DNA of 64,000 nt from Maritalea sp051251695 (GTDB lineage: Bacteria > Pseudomonadota > Alphaproteobacteria > Rhizobiales > Devosiaceae): assembly GCF_051251695.1 (NCBI RefSeq), contig NZ_JBPOEU010000011.1, forward strand, positions 76,356 to 140,355. The letters run 5' to 3'. Position numbers and translations under genes: made by a program. How positions within the stretch are numbered: position 1 is the first letter of the stretch; every line of letters starts with the position of its first letter. This document shows, piece by piece, positions 17,903-27,367 of this stretch. The notes under the pieces were generated by a model. It was not told where the DNA came from. It worked only from the letters and a program-made list of their open reading frames with translations, and made no database searches.

Positions 17903-18547
17903 ATGCAGATGTCGATAAAGATTTGCGGCGTAAAGTCCAATGTGATCGTGGATGCTGCGGTTAATGCAGGTGCCGATTTTATCGGCTTTAATCATTTCCC
18001 CAAAAGCCCACGATATGTGGAATTGGAGGAAATTGGCGCACTAATTGAATATACGGGCAGTCGCTCGCAATCTGTGGTGTTGCTGGTCAACCCAGACGAT
18101 GATTTGGTCGCCGCCGTTGACGCTGTGCGCCCGCATTACATCCAGTTGCATGGCAGCGAGACAGTTGAACGTGTCGCCCACATAAAATCCATGTGCCGTG
18201 CCCGTTTGATCAAAGCGTTGCCCGTTGCAGAACTGGCCGACTTGAAACCAATTTCTGGATATTTGCCCCATGTTGATATGGTTTTGTTGGATGCAAAACC
18301 GCCAAAGAATGCGGAACTACCCGGCGGCAATGGCGAAGTTTTTGACTGGTCAATCCTCAAATCACTTGACCCCACGGTCCCCTTCATGCTTTCCGGTGGC
18401 CTAAATATTGATAATGTGGCTGAAGCCGTCAGCACCGTTCACCCCCCAAGCATCGATGTTGCATCTGGTGTTGAACGCGTTCGCGGCGAAAAAGATGCGG
18501 AACTGATCCGCAAGTTCATTTCGCGTGCAACGATTGCCAGCGTCTAG
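17903..18547 (+). CDS. trpF: Phosphoribosylanthranilate isomerase
   Basis: About 214 aa from ATG 17903 (ATG 17909 is an alternative). It isomerises phosphoribosylanthranilate in tryptophan synthesis. A TIM barrel is indicated by IKICGVKSN (catalytic Cys), FIGFNHFPKSPRYV, IQLHG, MVLLDAK (catalytic Asp region), PFMLSGGLNIDNV and SIDVASGVERVRGEKD. It leads trpF-trpB-trpA, with only 21 bp to trpB. No attenuator-like leader peptide with Trp codons is seen upstream. Confidence 0.95.
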   Translation: MQMSIKICGVKSNVIVDAAVNAGADFIGFNHFPKSPRYVELEEIGALIEYTGSRSQSVVLLVNPDDDLVAAVDAVRPHYIQLHGSETVERVAHIKSMCRARLIKALPVAELADLKPISGYLPHVDMVLLDAKPPKNAELPGGNGEVFDWSILKSLDPTVPFMLSGGLNIDNVAEAVSTVHPPSIDVASGVERVRGEKDAELIRKFISRATIASV

Positions 18548-18568
18548 CCCAGTTCAAGGAGTAACAAA

Positions 18569-19789
18569 ATGTCTCAGGTAAATAGTTTGCGCATGGGGCC
18601 GGACGAAAACGGCCGGTTTGGCCATTTTGGCGGACGATTTGTCGCTGAAACCCTTATGCCGCTGATCCTTGAATTGGACGAAGCTTATAAGGCTGCAAAA
18701 GCTGACCCAAGTTTCAAAGAAGAGTTCGACTATTTGCTCAAGCACTATGTTGGGCGTCCTTCGCCGCTTTATTATGCTGAGCGCATGAGTGAGCATTTGG
18801 GCGGCGCTAAAATCTATTTCAAGCGCGATGAATTGAACCATACCGGTTCCCATAAAATCAATAATTGCATCGGCCAAATCTTGCTTGCTAAGCGCATGGG
18901 CAAGCCACGCATTATCGCAGAAACCGGCGCAGGTCAGCACGGCGTGGCAACGGCTACTGTTTGCGCACGCTTTGGATTTCCATGCACGGTTTATATGGGC
19001 GCAAAGGACGTTGAACGTCAGGCGCCAAACGTTTTCCGGATGAAGCTTTTGGGTGCTGAGATCATTCCGGTAACCGCCGGTAAAGGCACGCTGAAAGACT
19101 CGATGAACGAAGCCTTACGCGATTGGGTAACCAATGTTGAAGACACTTATTATTTGATCGGCACTGCAGCTGGCCCGCATCCCTACCCTGAAATGGTGAG
19201 GGATTTCCAATCGATCATTGGAACTGAAACCAAAGAGCAAATGATGGAAGCCGAAGGCCGCCTGCCGGACATGCTGGTGGCTGCGGTTGGCGGTGGATCA
19301 AACGCCATCGGCCTGTTCCATCCGTTCCTTGATGACCGCGACGTCAATATTGTTGGCGTGGAAGCTGGCGGCAAGGGCCTGGATACAGACGAGCATTGCG
19401 CATCGCTTACTGCCGGCAAGCCCGGCGTTTTACACGGCAACCGCACCTATTTGCTGCAAAACTATGATGGTCAAATTGATGAAGGCGCGTCGATTTCAGC
19501 TGGGCTGGATTATCCTGGTATTGGGCCGGAACATTCGTTCCTTAAAGATAGTGGCCGAGTAGAATATGTGCCGATCAATGACGACGAAGCGTTGGAGGCA
19601 TTTCAATTGCTGACCCGTCTTGAAGGCATTATTCCAGCGCTTGAACCAAGCCATGCTTTGGCTGAGGTGATTAAACGCGCACCAAAAATGGATAAAGATC
19701 AAATCATCGTCATGAACCTATGTGGCCGCGGGGACAAAGATGTGTTTACCGCTGCGAAACATTTGGGCGTGGATTTACACAGCGACTAA
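18569..19789 (+). CDS. trpB: Tryptophan synthase beta chain
   Basis: A 406-aa PLP enzyme joining indole to serine. FGHFGGRFVAETLMP at the N-terminus, the PLP lysine in HTGSHKINNC, AETGAGQHGVATAT, the phosphate-binding VGGGSNAIGLF and the C-terminal NLCGRGDKD are all present. AAGGAG lies seven bases before ATG 18569. The length matches the TrpB1 type. It works as an alpha2-beta2 complex with the product of trpA, which follows after about 24 bp. Confidence 0.98.
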   Translation: MSQVNSLRMGPDENGRFGHFGGRFVAETLMPLILELDEAYKAAKADPSFKEEFDYLLKHYVGRPSPLYYAERMSEHLGGAKIYFKRDELNHTGSHKINNCIGQILLAKRMGKPRIIAETGAGQHGVATATVCARFGFPCTVYMGAKDVERQAPNVFRMKLLGAEIIPVTAGKGTLKDSMNEALRDWVTNVEDTYYLIGTAAGPHPYPEMVRDFQSIIGTETKEQMMEAEGRLPDMLVAAVGGGSNAIGLFHPFLDDRDVNIVGVEAGGKGLDTDEHCASLTAGKPGVLHGNRTYLLQNYDGQIDEGASISAGLDYPGIGPEHSFLKDSGRVEYVPINDDEALEAFQLLTRLEGIIPALEPSHALAEVIKRAPKMDKDQIIVMNLCGRGDKDVFTAAKHLGVDLHSD

Positions 19790-19813
19790 CAGCGCTTGTT
19801 GAGGAACAACAAT

Positions 19814-20638
19814 ATGACGACACGTATGGACAAGCGTTTTGCAGCGCTAAAAGCAGAAAACCGCCCAGCATTTGTGACCTTTGTTATGGGCGGTGACCCA
19901 GACTTTGACACCGCGCAGGCGATTATTGACGGCCTACCGGCGGCTGGTGCTGATGTGATCGAAATCGGCATGCCGTTTTCTGACCCGATGGCCGATGGCC
20001 CGGCCATTCAGGCTGCAGGCCAACGTGCCTTGGAAAATGGGCAGGACATGAAAAAGACCCTGCAACAGGTCAAAAATTTCCGCGCAAAAGACGACGCGAC
20101 GCCGATTGTTTTGATGGGTTATTACAACCCGATTTTCATCTATGGCGTCGATAAATTCATCAAAGATGCATTGACCGTCGGCATTGATGGATTGATTATT
20201 GTCGATCTGCCCCCAGAAGAAGACGACGAGTTCTGCATTCCAGCGATTAAAGCGGGGCTGAACTTTATCCGCCTTGCGACCCCAACCACCGACGATGTCC
20301 GGTTGCCTAAAGTGTTGAACAACACATCGGGCTTTGTCTATTACGTCTCCATGACTGGTATCACGGGCTCGGCTTTATCTAACCCCACCAATATCGGTGA
20401 GCAGGTGAAGCGGCTTAAATCCCATACTGATTTGCCCATTTGCGTTGGGTTCGGGATTAAAACCGCAGACGACGCCAAGCGCATTGGCGCAGATGCAGAT
20501 GGCGTCGTGGTCGGCACCGCGCTTGTTAAAGCGGTTGAAGACAGCCTTAAAGACGGTAAAGCCACAAAAGACACACCAGAGGCGGTACACGCTTTGGTGC
20601 GCGATATTTCCACCGGCGTTAAGGCGTCGCGGTCTTAA
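19814..20638 (+). CDS. trpA: Tryptophan synthase alpha chain
   Basis: About 274 aa from ATG 19814, preceded by GAGGA. It releases indole from indole-3-glycerol phosphate. VTFVMGGDPD, the catalytic Glu in VIEIGMPFSDPMADGPAIQ, MGYYNPIF, the catalytic Asp in IIVDLPPEE, YYVSMTGITGS and VGFGIK are the expected TIM-barrel motifs. It is followed by a 177-bp gap and accD. Confidence 0.97.
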   Translation: MTTRMDKRFAALKAENRPAFVTFVMGGDPDFDTAQAIIDGLPAAGADVIEIGMPFSDPMADGPAIQAAGQRALENGQDMKKTLQQVKNFRAKDDATPIVLMGYYNPIFIYGVDKFIKDALTVGIDGLIIVDLPPEEDDEFCIPAIKAGLNFIRLATPTTDDVRLPKVLNNTSGFVYYVSMTGITGSALSNPTNIGEQVKRLKSHTDLPICVGFGIKTADDAKRIGADADGVVVGTALVKAVEDSLKDGKATKDTPEAVHALVRDISTGVKASRS

Positions 20639-20815
20639 ACTTTGGATTTTAAAGCCCTATATTAGTTGACTTAGGCGGTTTTTGCACCCTGATCACAACA
20701 GTAATATCGCATCTCGCCAAGATAGTTGAGTTGCGGTATAATCGGCAAAACTTATACGGACGCAGTACAAAACTGCGCAGTACGACAAAGAAACACAGGA
20801 AGGCTTCATAGCTTC

Positions 20816-21808
20816 ATGAATTGGATCAATTCAGTTGTTCGCCCAAAAATTCGCTCGTTCTTGAACAAACGCGAAAGCCCAGAAAATCTTTGGGTGAAGT
20901 GTCCGCAGAGCGGCGAAATGGTATTTTATCGCGATTTGGAAGCCAACCAATGGGTGGTGCCAAATTCTGGTTTTCACATGAAAATCAAAGCCCGCGATCG
21001 CATGAAGTCCTTTTTGGATGACGGCAAATACACGGAACATGAAGTGCCCGACGTGGCCCATGACCCGCTAAAATTCCGCGCAACAAAAAAATATACAGAC
21101 CAATTGCGGGATTATCGTGCCAAAACAGACATGAAAGATTGTGTGCTGTTGGCGAGCGGTAAACTGATCGGGCGTGACGTTACTGTTGGTGTTCAAGATT
21201 TTGACTTTGGCGGCGGATCGCTTGGCATGGCTGCTGGCGCGACGATTGTCAAAGGGCTGGAAATGGCGGTTAAAAACCGTACCCCGTTCATTCTGTTCAC
21301 CGCATCAGGTGGTGCGCGTATGCAAGAAGGCATGCTTTCATTGATGCAAATGCCGCGTACAACAGTTGCTGTGGCGCGTCTACGCGAAGCGAGCCTTCCC
21401 TATATTGTGGTCTTCACCGACCCAACAACCGGCGGCGTAACCGCATCCTACGCGATGCTTGGGGACGTGCAAATCGCAGAGCCAAACGCGCTGATCGGTT
21501 TTGCTGGCCAACGGGTTATCGAGCAAACCATTCGCGAAAGCCTGCCCAAAGGGTTCCAGCGCTCAGAATATCTTTATGAGCACGGCATGGTCGATATGGT
21601 TGTGCATCGGCATAATCTGCGCCCCACCATTGGCAAGCTTGTTGGCATTTTCGCCAAATCGCCATTGAATGAAATGGAATTAGAAGTGCCCAAACAGCTC
21701 ACCATGCGTGACGCGATCGTTGCTGCAGAAGGGGTTGAAGAAACCGACAATGCCCCGGCTGAGGACAATGAGGATTTGACCCCACCACCTGTTGCACACG
21801 CTGAATAG
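20816..21808 (+). CDS. accD: Acetyl-CoA carboxylase carboxyltransferase subunit beta
   Basis: About 330 aa from ATG 20816; the upstream open frame adds an unrelated stretch. It transfers carboxyl from biotin to acetyl-CoA, making malonyl-CoA. LASGKLIGRDVTVGVQDF, FTASGGARMQEGMLSLMQM and FTDPTTGGVTASYAMLGD form the carboxyltransferase core. The N-terminal zinc-ribbon segment is present (KCPQSGEMVF ... VVPNSGFHMK), but three of the four zinc-binding cysteines of E. coli AccD are absent. I recall the same loss in Hyphomicrobiales relatives. An acidic C-terminal tail follows. The order trpA-accD-folC is usual. Confidence 0.96.
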   Translation: MNWINSVVRPKIRSFLNKRESPENLWVKCPQSGEMVFYRDLEANQWVVPNSGFHMKIKARDRMKSFLDDGKYTEHEVPDVAHDPLKFRATKKYTDQLRDYRAKTDMKDCVLLASGKLIGRDVTVGVQDFDFGGGSLGMAAGATIVKGLEMAVKNRTPFILFTASGGARMQEGMLSLMQMPRTTVAVARLREASLPYIVVFTDPTTGGVTASYAMLGDVQIAEPNALIGFAGQRVIEQTIRESLPKGFQRSEYLYEHGMVDMVVHRHNLRPTIGKLVGIFAKSPLNEMELEVPKQLTMRDAIVAAEGVEETDNAPAEDNEDLTPPPVAHAE

Positions 21809-21813
21809 CATTT

Positions 21814-23118
21814 GTGACCCGTACCGATGAAATCACGCAGCGCCTTTTGGCGCTGCACCCAAAAAAGATGGACCTTTCGTTGGGACGGCTTGACCGAATG
21901 CTTGGTGAACTTGATCACCCCCAAAAGCGTCTGCCCCCCGTAATTCACGTGGCTGGCACGAATGGGAAAGGGTCAACCATTGCCTTTATGCGCGCCATTT
22001 TGGAAGCTGCGGGCAAGCGCGTTCACGTATATTCGTCCCCCCACCTCACGCGTTTTCATGAACGGTTTCGCCTTGCGGGGAAGTTTGTTAGCTCCAAAAG
22101 GCTAAACGAGACGCTGGAACGTGTCGAACGGATCAATGCTGGGCAATCGATCACTTTCTTTGAGATTACAACGGCTGTCGCGTTCGACCTGTTTACCCAA
22201 GTTGACGCTGACTATGTGTTGCTGGAAACAGGTTTAGGCGGCCGCTTGGATTGCACAAATGTAGTGCCGCATCCACTTGGCTGCGTGATCACGCCAATTT
22301 CAATCGACCATGTGCAATTTTTGGGCGATACAATCGAAAAGATCGCTTTTGAAAAAGCTGGCATTCTTAAAAAAGGCACCAAAGCGGTGTTTAGCCGCCA
22401 GGCCCACGGCGCCATGCAGGTTTTGGAAAAACGCGCGGCTGAACTGAACATCACCCCGTTTATTTGCGGTCAGGATTTTGACGGCTATCCCGAGCGTGAC
22501 CGGTTCGTTTATTCTGACCTTGATGGCTTGGACGACTTGCCCAAACCAAGTTTGGTTGGCATCCACCAGTTTGAAAATGCCACAACCGCCATTGCAGCGC
22601 TCAAGCATTTTGGCACAGGCGTTAGCACAGAAGATATCGCAAATGGTGTGCAAAATGTCCGCTGGCCAGCACGTATGCAGCCCTTACCCGGACTATTACA
22701 AGACATGCTGGCAAAGGGCAGCGATCTCTGGCTTGACGGCGGCCACAATGTCGCTGGTGCGCAAGTTTTAGCCCAAGCATTGGGTGACCTAAATGAGCGC
22801 CAATCAAGGCCCCTTACGCTTGTTCTTGGTATGCTGAGCAATAAGGATGTCAAAGGATATCTAAGTTGCTTTGAAGGTTTGGCAAAAAACATCATTACCG
22901 TGCCAGTGCCTGGTGACGACATGACCACCAATTCAGGCTCTTTGCCCCAAGACCTGGCCGAACTGGCCATTCAACATGGCTTTGCTGCCACCCACACACA
23001 ATCTGTCCGTGACGCGCTTAAATTGGTGTCCCGCAACGAACCTCAACGGGTTGTGATTTGCGGCTCGCTCTATTTGGCCGGTGATGTATTGGCTGAAAAC
23101 AAAACGCCGCCCGAGTAA
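21814..23118 (+). CDS. folC: Folylpolyglutamate synthase / dihydrofolate synthase
   Basis: A 434-aa ATP-dependent ligase adding glutamate to folates and to dihydropteroate. VIHVAGTNGKGSTIAFM is the Mur-ligase-type P-loop, ETGLGGRLDCTNVV the metal/ATP region, and FEKAGILKKG and LWLDGGHNVAGAQVLA later family motifs. It starts at GTG 21814, five bases after the accD stop, with no convincing ribosome site of its own, so translational coupling to accD is likely. The stop codon lies in the loop of the terminator that follows. Confidence 0.96.
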   Translation: MTRTDEITQRLLALHPKKMDLSLGRLDRMLGELDHPQKRLPPVIHVAGTNGKGSTIAFMRAILEAAGKRVHVYSSPHLTRFHERFRLAGKFVSSKRLNETLERVERINAGQSITFFEITTAVAFDLFTQVDADYVLLETGLGGRLDCTNVVPHPLGCVITPISIDHVQFLGDTIEKIAFEKAGILKKGTKAVFSRQAHGAMQVLEKRAAELNITPFICGQDFDGYPERDRFVYSDLDGLDDLPKPSLVGIHQFENATTAIAALKHFGTGVSTEDIANGVQNVRWPARMQPLPGLLQDMLAKGSDLWLDGGHNVAGAQVLAQALGDLNERQSRPLTLVLGMLSNKDVKGYLSCFEGLAKNIITVPVPGDDMTTNSGSLPQDLAELAIQHGFAATHTQSVRDALKLVSRNEPQRVVICGSLYLAGDVLAENKTPPE

Positions 23119-23136
23119 TACTGGAGCGGCGCTTTT
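23105..23136 (+). terminator. Terminator between convergent folC and thioredoxin genes
   Basis: CGCCGC (23105-23110) pairs with GCGGCG (23126-23131), followed by C and TTTT; the left side is preceded by A-rich sequence, so it may act in both directions. The folC stop lies in the loop. Confidence 0.7.
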
Positions 23137-23161
23137 AATTCGAGTTTTAGAGATGCTGGAG

Positions 23162-23485
23162 TTACGCAGCATACTCTTCAAGCCATTTCACAAGCCCAAC
23201 ATGGGACAATGTCGCGCCCACTTTCATGTCAACCACTTCACCTTTTTGGAAAAGCAAATAGGTTGGCATATTGCGCACGCCATATTGGGTCATGGTTGAT
23301 GGATTATCCGCACCGTTTAACTTTACAAGCTTCACGCGGCCTGAAAGGTCTTCAGCCGCTTTTTCCAAAATAGGGTCCATGGCTTTACACGGCGCGCACC
23401 AATCGGCCCAAAAGTCGACCAACACAGGTTGATCGCTCTGGAGCACCTCAGCGGCGAAATTATTGTCATCAACAGCGTTGAGCAT
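23162..23485 (-). CDS. Thioredoxin-like protein with WCAPCK active site
   Basis: A 107-aa thioredoxin fold protein. VLVDFWADWCAPCKAMDPIL carries the active site as CAPC instead of CGPC, and the cis-proline is kept in VRNMPTYLLF. It is the same length as, and clearly paralogous to, the thioredoxin gene 11 bp upstream, so the pair is a tandem duplication. The altered dipeptide between the cysteines would change redox potential in other thioredoxins. Whether it acts as a reductant or has its own partners cannot be told. Confidence 0.9.
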   Translation of the reverse strand: MLNAVDDNNFAAEVLQSDQPVLVDFWADWCAPCKAMDPILEKAAEDLSGRVKLVKLNGADNPSTMTQYGVRNMPTYLLFQKGEVVDMKVGATLSHVGLVKWLEEYAA

Positions 23486-23496
23486 TGCGAATTCCC

Positions 23497-23820
23497 TTAG
23501 GCTGCGTGGCCTTCAAGCCATTTTACAAGGCCCGCTTTTGGCTCGCCTGCGCCAACTTTCATGTCAGCCGCTTCGCCGCCTTTGAACAATATCATGGTAG
23601 GGATTGAGCGAATGCCATATTGAGAAGCAATGTTTGGATTTTCGTCAACATTGACTTTGACGATTTTCACTTTGCCCGCCATCTCAGTCGAGATCTCTTC
23701 CAAGACAGGTGCAATGGCTTTACATGGTCCGCACCATTCTGCCCAGAAATCCACCAAAACTGGCACTTTCGCGCTCAAAACTTCATCAGAAAATTGTGCT
23801 TCAGAAACTTGGGTGGTCAT
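23497..23820 (-). CDS. trxA: Thioredoxin
   Basis: A 107-aa canonical thioredoxin from ATG 23820. VLVDFWAEWCGPCKAIAPVLEEI holds the active-site CGPC, and the cis-proline loop reads IRSIPTMILF. It reduces protein disulfides in the cytoplasm, normally recycled by thioredoxin reductase. It lies 100 bp downstream of addA on the same strand, an order common in alphaproteobacteria, and is followed by a second thioredoxin gene. Confidence 0.96.
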   Translation of the reverse strand: MTTQVSEAQFSDEVLSAKVPVLVDFWAEWCGPCKAIAPVLEEISTEMAGKVKIVKVNVDENPNIASQYGIRSIPTMILFKGGEAADMKVGAGEPKAGLVKWLEGHAA

Positions 23821-23920
23821 GGCCGCCCCTTTCTCATTTGTTACTTCGTTGCAATGAACGTAAGAAGAGTCGCGCTCGCATTCAAGCAAATCACGACGAG
23901 GTGAACCATTTTGTGTGCGG

Positions 23921-26900
23921 TTAGAAATTAGAATCTAGCAAATGAGACATTTTCAAATTCTCAGTCCACAAAATGGCGCAGTTTATGGGTCTATTTGGAA
24001 ACTGTTTGCGCAATGCCGCCCGATAGCGGGTGAGCTGCGTGCGGTAATTAGCTGGGATCGCATCCACATCTTTAGGCGGATTGGCATCGGATTTAAAGTC
24101 AACAATCAGCACCTGATCGTCCGAAACCACCAAACGATCAATACGCCCGGTGATGCGTGAGGGTTTGCCTTCAAACTCTATGTCTGCGGCAACGGCCACC
24201 TCCCCGCGCGATTGTGTGCCAAACAGGTCTGCAAATTCAGGCGCCGTGATGATGGCATTGGCTTGCTCGATCATCCTGTCATGAAGTTGCTCGTGGTCGG
24301 GCATAAGCGAAACCAACGCCTGAGCCGCAAACTGGTGACGATCCTCTGGCGCAAAGCGCGGCATAAACTGCAGCAGCGCGTGCAACGTCGTGCCCCGCAA
24401 CCGTGCTGTCTCGCGATCAAGCGATGCCGGACCAGCAGACTGTTTGTAAACTTCGTCATGTTTGGACGGCTCGACAATTCGCCTTGTTGTCGGCACCGGT
24501 GCAGGTTCAGTAATCCAGTTTGGCAATGGCGATGATTTAACATCGTCCAATTGGTTTTGTTTGCCAACTTGAAATGCAGCATCCTTCGGATATCGCCAAG
24601 CAATGGTCTGGTCTGCCTCGTCTTTAAGTTCCAGACAATGCTCAGCCAGCCCATCATAGACCATTTGATACCAGCTGTTTTCTTGGCCCCGTTTGGCAAT
24701 GCCGGTGACATACAACTCATCTTCTGCCCGGGTGAGCGCAACATAAAGTTTGCGCCGATATTCTGCTTGGTCTTTTGCTTTTTCTCGCTCCACGCCTGTT
24801 TGCACATTGGCCGCCTGATTTTTTGCCGACCCCGGTGCCCAAAGCAGATAGGCGTTTTGCGGTGCCTCATGATCTGCTTCCATTAGGATGGATTTATTGT
24901 TTTGTTGGCCCGCAGGGGAAGATGTTGCGTCAATTGAAAACACAATCGGCGCTTCAAGCCCTTTTGCGCCATGTACGGTCATCACCCGGATGGCACCGCT
25001 GGCTTCGCTCAGTTCACGCTTAATTTGGCTTTCACTTTGGCGCATGGCAGTCACAAACCCCAGCATTGAAGGCTGGTCGGTTTGCTCGTGCGCCAGTGCC
25101 ATATTGAGGAACTCATTGATCACGTCATCAATTTCAGGGCCAAGCCGCGCGTGAAATTTCTTTAGTCCTTGTTCTTTGAACAAGACATGGGCGAAAAACT
25201 CGTAAGGCCGATCCAAGTCAAGCCGATTACGCCACTCGCGAATGGTCTGCGCCGCTAGCGCCGCCCGTTCGTCTGTTTCAGCGTCAGCCTGAAGTTGTAC
25301 CCATAATGGCCACACTGGCTTTTGATCCTGCATCCGGCATTTACCGTTGCGCGTGCCGCGCGCCAGGGTAAACAATTGATCTTCGTTCCAGCCAAAAAGC
25401 GGCGAACGTAACAACGTGGCTAACCCTAAATCATCGGCGGGGTTCATCAATACATCAGCAAGCACCAACAAGTCTTCAACCGCAATATGGGTGGAAACCG
25501 TCAGTTTATCTTCACCCAAATTGGGCAAACCCTTTTGCTTTAGCGCTCGGATCATCGCTTTAAACATCGGGCCGCGTGACTGAACCAAAATCAAAATATC
25601 GCCGGGTGTGACCACTTGATCACGGGCACCCAATTGTCTGCCGGTTTCGATCCAGTCCTGAATTGTCGTAGCGATTTTATCTGCCAAAATGTCTTCGGGC
25701 CGTGATCGTGGGTCACTTGCCTTGGTTTTATAGATTTCCTCATTTTCATCTATTTGAGGTTTTTCGACAGGTCGCCACAGTTCAACAACGCCGCCGCCCA
25801 TGGTGCGGGCAGCTTCGTGGACGGTTTTTTCATCGTCAGTGGTCAGTCCTTCATGGGCAAAGGGGCGTTCAAAAACGTGGTCTACCGCAGCAAGGATCGC
25901 GCCAACGGTTCTAAAGCTGGTCTTGAGCGTGATGTCTTCCCAGTCTTTTTCTGCGGTCATCGCTTGCAGGCCAAGCTTGCGTCCGGTTTCACCAAACAGA
26001 TGCGGCTCCGCGCCTTGAAAGCTGAAGATCGACTGTTTCTCATCCCCAACGGCAAACACCGATCTTGGTCGCTGGATGGCGCTTTCCCCGTCGAAAAAGT
26101 CTGCCAGTAGGGCTTCAACAATTCGCCATTGTTCGGGGTTGGTGTCTTGGCTTTCATCCACCAAAATATGGGTGATGCCTGCATCAAGTTTATAGGCAAC
26201 CCACTGGGAGAATTCAGAATCTGAGAGGAGCTGGCGCAGATGGATGATTAGATCGTCAAAATCGAGCAAAGACCGCGCCCGCTTTTGCGTATCATATTGG
26301 GTGAAAATTGCTTCGATGACGTTGAGTAATGCCAACGATTGATCAAGCACTTTCGCGGCCATGAATGGCTGATAAAGCGCCTCAAGCCGTTCGGTTTCAT
26401 TTTCCAGTTGCTCTGCCAAAAGCGCGTTGTGTTTAGCGACACCAGAGTGGGCTTCATGGCCTTTACCGGGGCGGGTGCCGTCGGGTTTTAAAAATGTGCG
26501 AAACATGAGGTCGGGCGAAATGAATTCGCCAACGGCTTTAGACAATTTTTTGTTGAAATTCTTCGCGACCCCTAGATGGGTAAGTTCTGCGCTCACGTTT
26601 GCATATTCGCTCGGCGGAAGAATGGCTGCATCGATCGTTTCTTGAGAAATTGTTGTAAGGTTTTGGATTGCGGACAGGCCGAGAAACGTGCGCAAATTGG
26701 TTTCACATCGGGTCTTATTGTCCAACACAATGCGCAATTTAGCGCCGAAGGACAGCGCGTTTGAAATGGCACTTTCCAGCCCATCATCGGAGGCAATATT
26801 GAACAGCGTATCAATGTCGGTCTTTAGGTCGTCACCACCAACACGTTGAGCCAACACCGCCTCGCGTGCGGCACGAAGCAGATCAAATCGCTCGGCATCA

Positions 26901-27367
26901 TCGATTACCTGAAAATCAAACGGCACGCCTGCTTCCAGCGGAAAGCGATGCAGAATACTTTCTGAAAAGGCATGTATGGTATTTATCTTGAGACCACCCG
27001 GCGTTTCCAACGCTTTGGCAAAAAGCTGGCGGGCAAAATTCATCCGACCAATATCTGGTCGCTTGCCTTCCAACTCGAAGATCGTATTGGACAGTTTTTC
27101 CTCATCCATCACCGCCCATTGCCCCAATTCTTTGGATACACGGGCGCGCATTTCTGCGGCGGCGGCCTTAGTGTACGTAAGACAAAGCACTTGTTCAGGT
27201 GGCACGCCATCGATCAGCAAACGCAACACGCGACGGCTTAAAATGTAAGTTTTTCCGGACCCTGCATTGGCCTTAACCCACACGTTAGCTTCAGGATTTG
27301 CAGCGCGTGTCTGATTGTTTTTGGTTTCATCCGAAATAGAAAGCGGACCACGAGGAGAATTCGTCAT
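23921..27367 (-). CDS. addA: Double-strand break repair helicase/nuclease AddA
   Basis: About 1148 aa from ATG 27367, which overlaps the addB stop as ATGA. It is the UvrD-like helicase of the AddAB complex that resects DNA breaks for RecA. Motif I is KANAGSGKTYILSRRVLRLL, motif II region HILVDESQDTNPEQW, GDEKQSIFSFQGA is motif III, VMTVHGAKGLEAPIV motif V and YVALTRAEDELYV motif VI. The C-terminal RecB-type nuclease is shown by GRIDRLVV and LIVDFKSD. The length fits alphaproteobacterial AddA. The order addB-addA-trxA is conventional. Confidence 0.97.
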   Translation of the reverse strand: MTNSPRGPLSISDETKNNQTRAANPEANVWVKANAGSGKTYILSRRVLRLLIDGVPPEQVLCLTYTKAAAAEMRARVSKELGQWAVMDEEKLSNTIFELEGKRPDIGRMNFARQLFAKALETPGGLKINTIHAFSESILHRFPLEAGVPFDFQVIDDAERFDLLRAAREAVLAQRVGGDDLKTDIDTLFNIASDDGLESAISNALSFGAKLRIVLDNKTRCETNLRTFLGLSAIQNLTTISQETIDAAILPPSEYANVSAELTHLGVAKNFNKKLSKAVGEFISPDLMFRTFLKPDGTRPGKGHEAHSGVAKHNALLAEQLENETERLEALYQPFMAAKVLDQSLALLNVIEAIFTQYDTQKRARSLLDFDDLIIHLRQLLSDSEFSQWVAYKLDAGITHILVDESQDTNPEQWRIVEALLADFFDGESAIQRPRSVFAVGDEKQSIFSFQGAEPHLFGETGRKLGLQAMTAEKDWEDITLKTSFRTVGAILAAVDHVFERPFAHEGLTTDDEKTVHEAARTMGGGVVELWRPVEKPQIDENEEIYKTKASDPRSRPEDILADKIATTIQDWIETGRQLGARDQVVTPGDILILVQSRGPMFKAMIRALKQKGLPNLGEDKLTVSTHIAVEDLLVLADVLMNPADDLGLATLLRSPLFGWNEDQLFTLARGTRNGKCRMQDQKPVWPLWVQLQADAETDERAALAAQTIREWRNRLDLDRPYEFFAHVLFKEQGLKKFHARLGPEIDDVINEFLNMALAHEQTDQPSMLGFVTAMRQSESQIKRELSEASGAIRVMTVHGAKGLEAPIVFSIDATSSPAGQQNNKSILMEADHEAPQNAYLLWAPGSAKNQAANVQTGVEREKAKDQAEYRRKLYVALTRAEDELYVTGIAKRGQENSWYQMVYDGLAEHCLELKDEADQTIAWRYPKDAAFQVGKQNQLDDVKSSPLPNWITEPAPVPTTRRIVEPSKHDEVYKQSAGPASLDRETARLRGTTLHALLQFMPRFAPEDRHQFAAQALVSLMPDHEQLHDRMIEQANAIITAPEFADLFGTQSRGEVAVAADIEFEGKPSRITGRIDRLVVSDDQVLIVDFKSDANPPKDVDAIPANYRTQLTRYRAALRKQFPNRPINCAILWTENLKMSHLLDSNF

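Noticed and set aside
24271..26110. Several long frames overlapping addA
   Set aside because: They lie within addA in other frames; addA has full helicase and nuclease motifs.
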